Below, one piece after another: positions 58,767 to 64,000 of a DNA stretch of 64,000 bases. Under the pieces are notes generated by a model, which saw nothing but the letters and a program-made list of their open reading frames with translations, was not told the DNA's origin and did not search any database. Location of the stretch: the NCBI GenBank assembly GCA_021325365.1, contig JAJPHF010000150.1, positions 14,124 to 78,123 of the forward strand. Reading direction: 5' to 3'. The position numbers and the translations under genes were made by a program. How positions within the stretch are numbered: the stretch's first letter is position 1; each line of letters starts with the position of its first letter. The DNA is from Pseudomonadota bacterium (GTDB taxonomy: Bacteria; Chloroflexota; UBA6077; JAJPHF01).

Positions 58767-59123
58767 ATGACCGACAGCAGTAGCGGCCCGGCGCCTCACG
58801 ATGCTGCAGAGCGCCGCACCATCGAGACCCGCCTGCGGAAGATCCCAAACGTGGGTCCGCGCATCGCCGCGGACCTCGTCAAACTCGGCATCCTGCGCCT
58901 GGAAGACGCGGCCGGGCGGGACCCCGACGAGCTATACGCCACGCTCTGCGCGGCGGACGGCGTGCGCCACGATCCGTGCGTGCGCGACGTGTTCGCGGCC
59001 GTGGTCGCCCACGCCAACGGCGAGCCCGCGCGGCCCTGGTGGGCCTTCACCGCCGCGCGCAAAGCCCGCGACGCGGCGACACAGGCGCCCATCCGTTCCC
59101 GCACGAAGCCCCGCGACGCCTAG
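58767..59123 (+). CDS. Helix-hairpin-helix protein of the Cdd1/pathogenicity-locus type
   Basis: 118 residues. RLRKIPNVGPRIAADLVKLGI is a helix-hairpin-helix, and DPDELYATLCAADGVRHDPCVRDVFAAVV matches the small Cdd1 (mitomycin-resistance-like) family. DNA binding is plausible. It starts 35 nt after the GlcG-like gene with GGAGAGCTAC in front of the ATG. A basic tail ends it. Confidence 0.82.
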   Translation: MTDSSSGPAPHDAAERRTIETRLRKIPNVGPRIAADLVKLGILRLEDAAGRDPDELYATLCAADGVRHDPCVRDVFAAVVAHANGEPARPWWAFTAARKARDAATQAPIRSRTKPRDA

Positions 59124-59171
59124 CGCGGCTCGCCGACGCGCCGAGCCGCCTCGTGTGGTAGGATCGGGTTT

Positions 59172-59195
59172 CACGCCGGGCCGCGGCCCGGCGTG
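59172..59195. terminator. Perfect 24-nt palindrome after the HhH gene
   Basis: CACGCCGGGCCGCGGCCCGGCGTG (split here into two 12-nt halves, CACGCCGGGCCG and CGGCCCGGCGTG) forms a long hairpin or cruciform ~50 nt past the stop and between two convergent genes. Confidence 0.5.
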
Positions 59196-59322
59196 GCTAC
59201 GTCCGCCCCACCACTGCGCGCCGCCGGCCGGTAGGGGCGGCTCTCGTGGCCGCCCGCGGCCCGCAGGCCGCAGCCCCGGCCCCCCCTCGCCAGGCTACAC
59301 ACCACTGTGGGGGCGCCCAGCC

Positions 59323-60624
59323 CTAGCGGGCCGCCGCGGGGTGGAGATGCCCGTCCTTGATCGTGGCGACGAGATGGCCGGGGCGGAGTAAGTAGTCGAG
59401 GTCGTCTAGCGGGTTCGCGTCGAGCAGCACCGCGTCGGCAATCTGGCCCGGCGCGAGCGTCCCCACGCTCGCGCCCCGGCCCACCTTCTCGGCGGCGTGC
59501 CGCGTGGCGGCCACCAGCACGTCCCCGGCCGGCACGCCCGCGCGGGCCAGCAGCGCCATCTCCCGCAGCGTCGCCGCGGGCCGCGACAGGGCGATGGCCA
59601 GGTCGCTCCCCACCGCCAGCTTGACCCCCGCGGCGTGCATCGCCGGCAGGAACCGCAGCGCCGCCGCTAGCCGAGCCCGACACTCGGCCTTCGGGTGGTG
59701 CGGGAACTCGTCCTGCCCCCAGCGCGCCTCGGGCGCCGTCAGCCGCGCGATCTCCTCCCGCGACAGGAGGCCCGCGGCGCCTAGCTCGTCCAGATAGCTC
59801 CCGTCGCCCGCCCGGCCAAGCTGCTCCCAGATGGCCAGCGTCGGCGTCAGATAGGCGCCGCTCTCCGCTAGCGCGGCCGTCACCCGCTCCGCCTCGGCCG
59901 CCTCGTGGCCCGGCGTCGGCAGGAAGCTGTGCTCCACCCCGTCCGCCCCCGCCTCCAGCGCGTGCAGCGTGTCCTCCGCCGAGTGGACGTGGACGAGCGC
60001 CCGCAGCCCGTGCGCGTGCGCCTCCGCGATCAGCGCGACCAGCGCCTCGCGCGGCAGCTTGTCGCGCCCCGGCTCGCCGTCGTACATGATCTTGACCACG
60101 TCCGGCGCCCGGTCCAGCAGCGCTCGCAGCGCCGCCAGCGCCGTGGGCACGTCGCCCGCCTGGTGCGTGCAGGTCGGGTCGTGGTGCAGCACGAACGGCC
60201 AGCCGTTGATCCCCGTGAAGTTCGGCCCCGCGAACAGCAGCCGCGCGCCGTCGCCGGCCCCCGACCGCTGCTGCCGCTCCCGCGCCTGACGGTACACCTC
60301 GACCGGCCCGCCCAGGTCCACGACGGTCGTGATCCCCCGGCCCAGGTAAGCCCGCAGCAGCGCGTCGATCGCCGCCTGGCGCTCCGCCTCGTCGCCGCCG
60401 CGCAGGCTCGACCGCAGGTGCGTGTGCGACTCCCACAGGCCGGGAATCAGGAAGCGCCCCTCCCCCGCCACCGTCTCGGCGCCGGCCAGGTCCGCCCGGG
60501 CGCCCGCCCCGCGGCCGATCGCGGCGAACACCCCGTCGCGGACCACCACGTCCACGCCGCAAGCCGGCGCACCGCCGGTCCCGTCGATCACCGTCACGTT
60601 GCGGATCACCAGATTCGCCGCCAT
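59323..60624 (-). CDS. Imidazolonepropionase-like amidohydrolase
   Basis: 433 residues. The metal site HTH is in GLWESHTHLRSSL. VVKIMYDGEPG (carboxylated Lys position), ALVHVHSAEDTLHALEAGADGVEHSFL and LAVGSDLAIALSRP (Asp ligand) complete the amidohydrolase-1 pattern of the imidazolonepropionase/prolidase-like group, and LAPGQIADAVLLDANPL closes it. Substrate unknown; related enzymes cleave cyclic amides or dipeptides. No signal peptide. It converges with the HhH gene. Confidence 0.88.
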   Translation of the reverse strand: MAANLVIRNVTVIDGTGGAPACGVDVVVRDGVFAAIGRGAGARADLAGAETVAGEGRFLIPGLWESHTHLRSSLRGGDEAERQAAIDALLRAYLGRGITTVVDLGGPVEVYRQARERQQRSGAGDGARLLFAGPNFTGINGWPFVLHHDPTCTHQAGDVPTALAALRALLDRAPDVVKIMYDGEPGRDKLPREALVALIAEAHAHGLRALVHVHSAEDTLHALEAGADGVEHSFLPTPGHEAAEAERVTAALAESGAYLTPTLAIWEQLGRAGDGSYLDELGAAGLLSREEIARLTAPEARWGQDEFPHHPKAECRARLAAALRFLPAMHAAGVKLAVGSDLAIALSRPAATLREMALLARAGVPAGDVLVAATRHAAEKVGRGASVGTLAPGQIADAVLLDANPLDDLDYLLRPGHLVATIKDGHLHPAAAR

Positions 60625-60728
60625 CGCCCGCGCCTCCCGCGTGTTGCTCCGCCGCGCGCTTTGTGCTTTAGTTCGACCGACGCCGCCGCCTACCGTCCGC
60701 GCGATCCCGCCACCTGGGAGGCTCCGCC

Positions 60729-61883
60729 GTGCCCGAGCAAGACGCGCTCCACTGGGTCGGCACCTGGACCACGACGCCCGCCCCCGTCGAGGGCGTGGCC
60801 CTCCGCGCGCAGACGCTGCGCATGATAGCGCATCTCAGCATCGGCGGCCGGGTCCTGCGCGTGCGCCTGTCGAACGCTTACGGCGCCCGCAAGCTCGCCA
60901 TCGGCGCCGGCCACCTCGGCCTGCGCGGCGACGGCGCGCGCCTCGTCCCGGGCTCCGGCCGCCCGCTCACCTTCAACGGCTCGCCGTCCACGACCATCCC
61001 CGCCGGCGCGCTCGTCGTCAGCGATCCCGTCGACCTCGACGTGCCGCCGCTCGCCGACCTGGCCGTGAGCGTCTACCTGCCGGACGACGTGCCCGAGACG
61101 TTCCAGGTCACCGGCCACGGCAACGCCCACCAGACCAACTACCTCTCGCCGCCCGGCGACTTCGCCGCCGCCGCCGACTTCCCGGTGCAGCAGACGACCG
61201 AGGCCTTCTTGTTCGTGAGTGGCGTCGAGGTGCTCGCGCCGCGGGCGACCGGCGGCATCGTCGCCCTCGGCGACTCGCTGACCGACGCCAACATCTCGCG
61301 GCTCGACGCCAACCACCGCTGGCCCGACCAGCTCGCCCGCCGGCTGGTGGCGCGGCGGGATGGCCGCGCGCTCGGCGTGATGAACCAAGGCATCGGCGGC
61401 AACCGCATCCTGCACGACGGCCGCGGCGACAGCGGCCTGCGCCGCTTCGACCGCGACGTGCTCGCCCAGCCCGGCGTGACGCACGTTATCGTCCTGCTCG
61501 GTATCAACGACATCCGCAACCGCGGCCAGGACCCAGCGGAGGTCGTCACCGCCGACGAGATGATCGCCGGCCTCCACCAGCTCACCGTGCGCGCGCACGC
61601 CGCCGGCCTCCCGATCTTCGGCGGCACGCTGCTCACCTTCGAGCACGAGACGTTCAACCCCGGCTTCTACACGCCGGAAGGGGAAGCGAAGCGCCAGGCG
61701 GTGAACGCCTGGATCCGCGAGAGCGGCGCCTTCGACGCGGTGATCGACTTCGAGGCCGCGCTGCGCGACCCGAGCCACCCGACGCGGATGCTGCCCGAAT
61801 ATGACTGCGGCGACCACCTGCACCCGAGCGACACCGGCTACCTGCACATGGGCGACGCCATCAACCTCGCGCTCTTCGACTGA
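60729..61883 (+). CDS. SGNH/GDSL-type esterase
   Basis: 384 residues. An N-terminal beta-rich domain (LHWVGTWTTTPAPVEG, RVRLSNAYGARKLAIGAGHL) precedes the SGNH core: GDSLTD (nucleophile Ser), GIGGN, LGINDI and DHLHPSDTGY (Asp-His) are blocks I, II, III and V. It should hydrolyse esters, possibly acetylated polysaccharide or xylan. No signal peptide is evident although this family is often secreted. GTG 60729 follows GGGAGGCTCCGCC. A three-fold repeat array follows the stop. Confidence 0.92.
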   Translation: MPEQDALHWVGTWTTTPAPVEGVALRAQTLRMIAHLSIGGRVLRVRLSNAYGARKLAIGAGHLGLRGDGARLVPGSGRPLTFNGSPSTTIPAGALVVSDPVDLDVPPLADLAVSVYLPDDVPETFQVTGHGNAHQTNYLSPPGDFAAAADFPVQQTTEAFLFVSGVEVLAPRATGGIVALGDSLTDANISRLDANHRWPDQLARRLVARRDGRALGVMNQGIGGNRILHDGRGDSGLRRFDRDVLAQPGVTHVIVLLGINDIRNRGQDPAEVVTADEMIAGLHQLTVRAHAAGLPIFGGTLLTFEHETFNPGFYTPEGEAKRQAVNAWIRESGAFDAVIDFEAALRDPSHPTRMLPEYDCGDHLHPSDTGYLHMGDAINLALFD

Positions 61884-61913
61884 CCCTCGGCCATCTCCTC
61901 CACCCGGTGTCCA

Positions 61914-62036
61914 ACTCCCTCTCCCTCTGGGAGAGGGTCGGGGTGAGGGCGGCCTACTCCCTCTCCCCCTGGGAGAGGGTCGGGGTGAGGGCGGCCAACT
62001 CCCTCTCCCTCTGGGAGAGGGTCGGGGTGAGGGCGT
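61914..62036. repeat. Three tandem 42-bp palindromic repeat units
   Basis: Units begin at 61914, 61956 and 61998. Each holds a hairpin built on CTCTCCC-TCT-GGGAGAG followed by GGTCGGGGTGAGGGCG. The units differ at only a few bases, and the same unit is at 22626-22662. Confidence 0.9.
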
Positions 62037-62048
62037 CCGCCCAACCCG

Positions 62049-63131
62049 CTAGTCGCTCAGCCGCCCCCAATCCACCCACTGCGCCAGCCCCGGCGCGGCG
62101 GGCAGCCGCACGCGGCCGTCCTGGATCGTCAGGCGCTCGACCGTGTACTCCTCGGTCAGCATGAGGAAGAACGTCAGCTCGGCGGGCAGGCTCCGCTCGC
62201 GCGCGGGCAGCGCCCCCGCGACCTGCAGCCCGATCAGCGCCCCCAGCGTGCTCTCGGCCACCACCCCGACGTGGACCTGGCAGCCTGCCGCGTCGGCCAG
62301 CGCGGCCATGCGCCGACACTCCGTCGGGCCGGCCTTGCTCAGCTTCACGCTCAGCGCCCGCGCGCCCTGCTCCAGGAACAGCGCCGCCTCTCCCACGCTG
62401 TTGCACGCGTGGTCCACGACCAGCGGCATCGGGCTCGCCGCCTGCAAGCGGGCAAACGCCCGGTTCGGCTGCAGCGGGCACGGGTCCTCCGCCGCCACGA
62501 CGCCGTGCTCCGCCAGCCGCTCGACGTACGCCAGCGCCTCGTCGGGCGGGTAGGCGCCGTTCGCGTCCACGTACAGCGCCACGTCCGGCCCCACCGCCGC
62601 CCGCACTGCGCCGAGCATCTGGAAGTCCCGCTCCCAGCCCTGGCCGCCCTTCAGCTTCAGCGTGCGGAAGCCGTACTGGCCCACCATCTCGGCCGCCTCG
62701 CGCGCCATCGCCGCCGGCGCCTGCCGCGTCACCGTCCACGACACCGGCACGTCCGGATCACCGCCCCAGAGCTGCCACAGCGGCACCCCCGCCGCCTGCG
62801 CCCGCAGGTCCCAGCACGCCGTGTCCACCATCGACCGCGCCAGCCGGTGCTCCGGGATGCGGCCGAGCGCGCGCTCGACCGCCGCCTCGTCCAGCAGGTC
62901 CACGCCCTCCAGCCGCGGAATCAGCAGCTCCTCCAGCACCACGGGCAGCGAGCGCGCCGTCACCCCGTTCCAGAACGGATTGATCCCGCCCTCGGCGATC
63001 CCCACCCGCCCGTCGTCGGCCACCAGCCGCAACACCACGAACTCCGCGCCCGTCACCTCCGTCGACGCCCACCGCACCGCGCGCCGGTACGGTATCCGCG
63101 CGACATGCGTGCTCCACCCCGCCAACCGCAT
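62049..63131 (-). CDS. Enolase-superfamily enzyme (mandelate racemase/muconate-lactonizing type)
   Basis: 360 residues. The barrel residues are present: TLKLKGG (K-x-K acid/base lysines), YVDANGAY (metal Asp), AAEDPC (metal Glu), VDHACNS (metal Asp), and VKLSKAGP (Lys on the opposite face). The opening IPYRRAVRWASTEV matches the capping domain. Members abstract the alpha proton of carboxylates to racemise, dehydrate or cycloisomerise; a Lys/Lys pair suits the MLE/dipeptide epimerase branch. ATG 63131 has GGGAGGTGCCAG before it; upstream in-frame codons are not conserved. Confidence 0.9.
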   Translation of the reverse strand: MRLAGWSTHVARIPYRRAVRWASTEVTGAEFVVLRLVADDGRVGIAEGGINPFWNGVTARSLPVVLEELLIPRLEGVDLLDEAAVERALGRIPEHRLARSMVDTACWDLRAQAAGVPLWQLWGGDPDVPVSWTVTRQAPAAMAREAAEMVGQYGFRTLKLKGGQGWERDFQMLGAVRAAVGPDVALYVDANGAYPPDEALAYVERLAEHGVVAAEDPCPLQPNRAFARLQAASPMPLVVDHACNSVGEAALFLEQGARALSVKLSKAGPTECRRMAALADAAGCQVHVGVVAESTLGALIGLQVAGALPARERSLPAELTFFLMLTEEYTVERLTIQDGRVRLPAAPGLAQWVDWGRLSD

Positions 63132-63244
63132 CTGGCACCTCCCGCCGCCCAGCTCGCGCCGCCCGCTCGCCCCCGGCACCGTCGCTCGCCCCAGCATAGC
63201 AACGTAAGCCGCCTCTAGGCACGGCCTGGCGCACGCGCCGCCCT

Positions 63245-64000
<756 letters not shown>

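Overview
The window is about 64 kb of very GC-rich (around 70% or more) bacterial DNA with roughly 60 genes on both strands. Gene content (RecA-RecX, RodZ-like protein, Jag/YidC/YidD/RnpA/L34, ParAB, LAL-type LuxR regulator, many orphan NitT/TauT-type solute-binding lipoproteins, amidohydrolase_2 paralogues, enolase-superfamily and MetE-like enzymes, Ser/Gly-rich exported proteins) and frequent GTG/TTG starts suggest a Chloroflexota lineage near Thermomicrobia/Sphaerobacter. This placement is inference from gene content only. No rRNA or tRNA gene was recognised.

Layout. 1-8.3 kb: tail of an Ig-like protein, an M1 aminopeptidase with an MFS exporter, small exported/membrane proteins, a ferritin-like oxidase, then recX. 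8.3-12.1 kb: recA (possible LexA operator), rodZ-like gene, HdeD-like membrane protein, VapBC. 12.2-19.8 kb: hydantoinase A subunit without its partner, DUF2231-Rieske protein, DUF815 ATPase, PAC2-family protein, amidohydrolase. 19.9-22.6 kb: two glycosyltransferases and an HldE/RfaE2-type nucleotidyltransferase. 22.8-29.1 kb: a long minus-strand run rpmH-rnpA-yidD-yidC-jag-pfkB-parA-parB plus a solute-binding lipoprotein. It is driven by a consensus TTGACA-N18-TATAAT promoter. dnaA is not found beside it.

29.4-40.5 kb holds the most striking content: two genes interrupted by in-frame UGA that read as selenoproteins. The first is a B12-binding radical SAM protein whose UGA lies in a Cys-UGA-Ala-Glu-Pro context (CUAEP tail). 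The second is a glycine/sarcosine/betaine-reductase selenoprotein-B-like protein with a UGA-Pro-Leu-Cys motif. Each UGA is followed, 18-19 nt later, by a 6-bp hairpin with GU in a 3-5-nt apical loop, as expected of a bacterial SECIS. Between them lie exported proteins, an amidase/ATP-grasp pair, an NfuA-type Fe-S carrier and a DUF169 protein. A 38-nt repeat, present twice in tandem, lies in the leader of the second selenoprotein gene.

40.7-64 kb: exported proteins, a LuxR-family STAND-type regulator and a GAF protein. These are followed by a catabolic-looking stretch rich in amidohydrolases, orphan solute-binding proteins, a sulfopyruvate-decarboxylase-like pair, a MetE-like enzyme, a GlcG/HbpS protein, a GDSL esterase and an enolase-superfamily enzyme. 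A UvrA-like ABC protein runs off the right edge.

Across the window several families of short palindromic repeats sit between genes and, unusually, inside coding frames (pepN, MFS, hyuA, pfkB, ATP-grasp), where they add peptide segments without breaking the reading frame.
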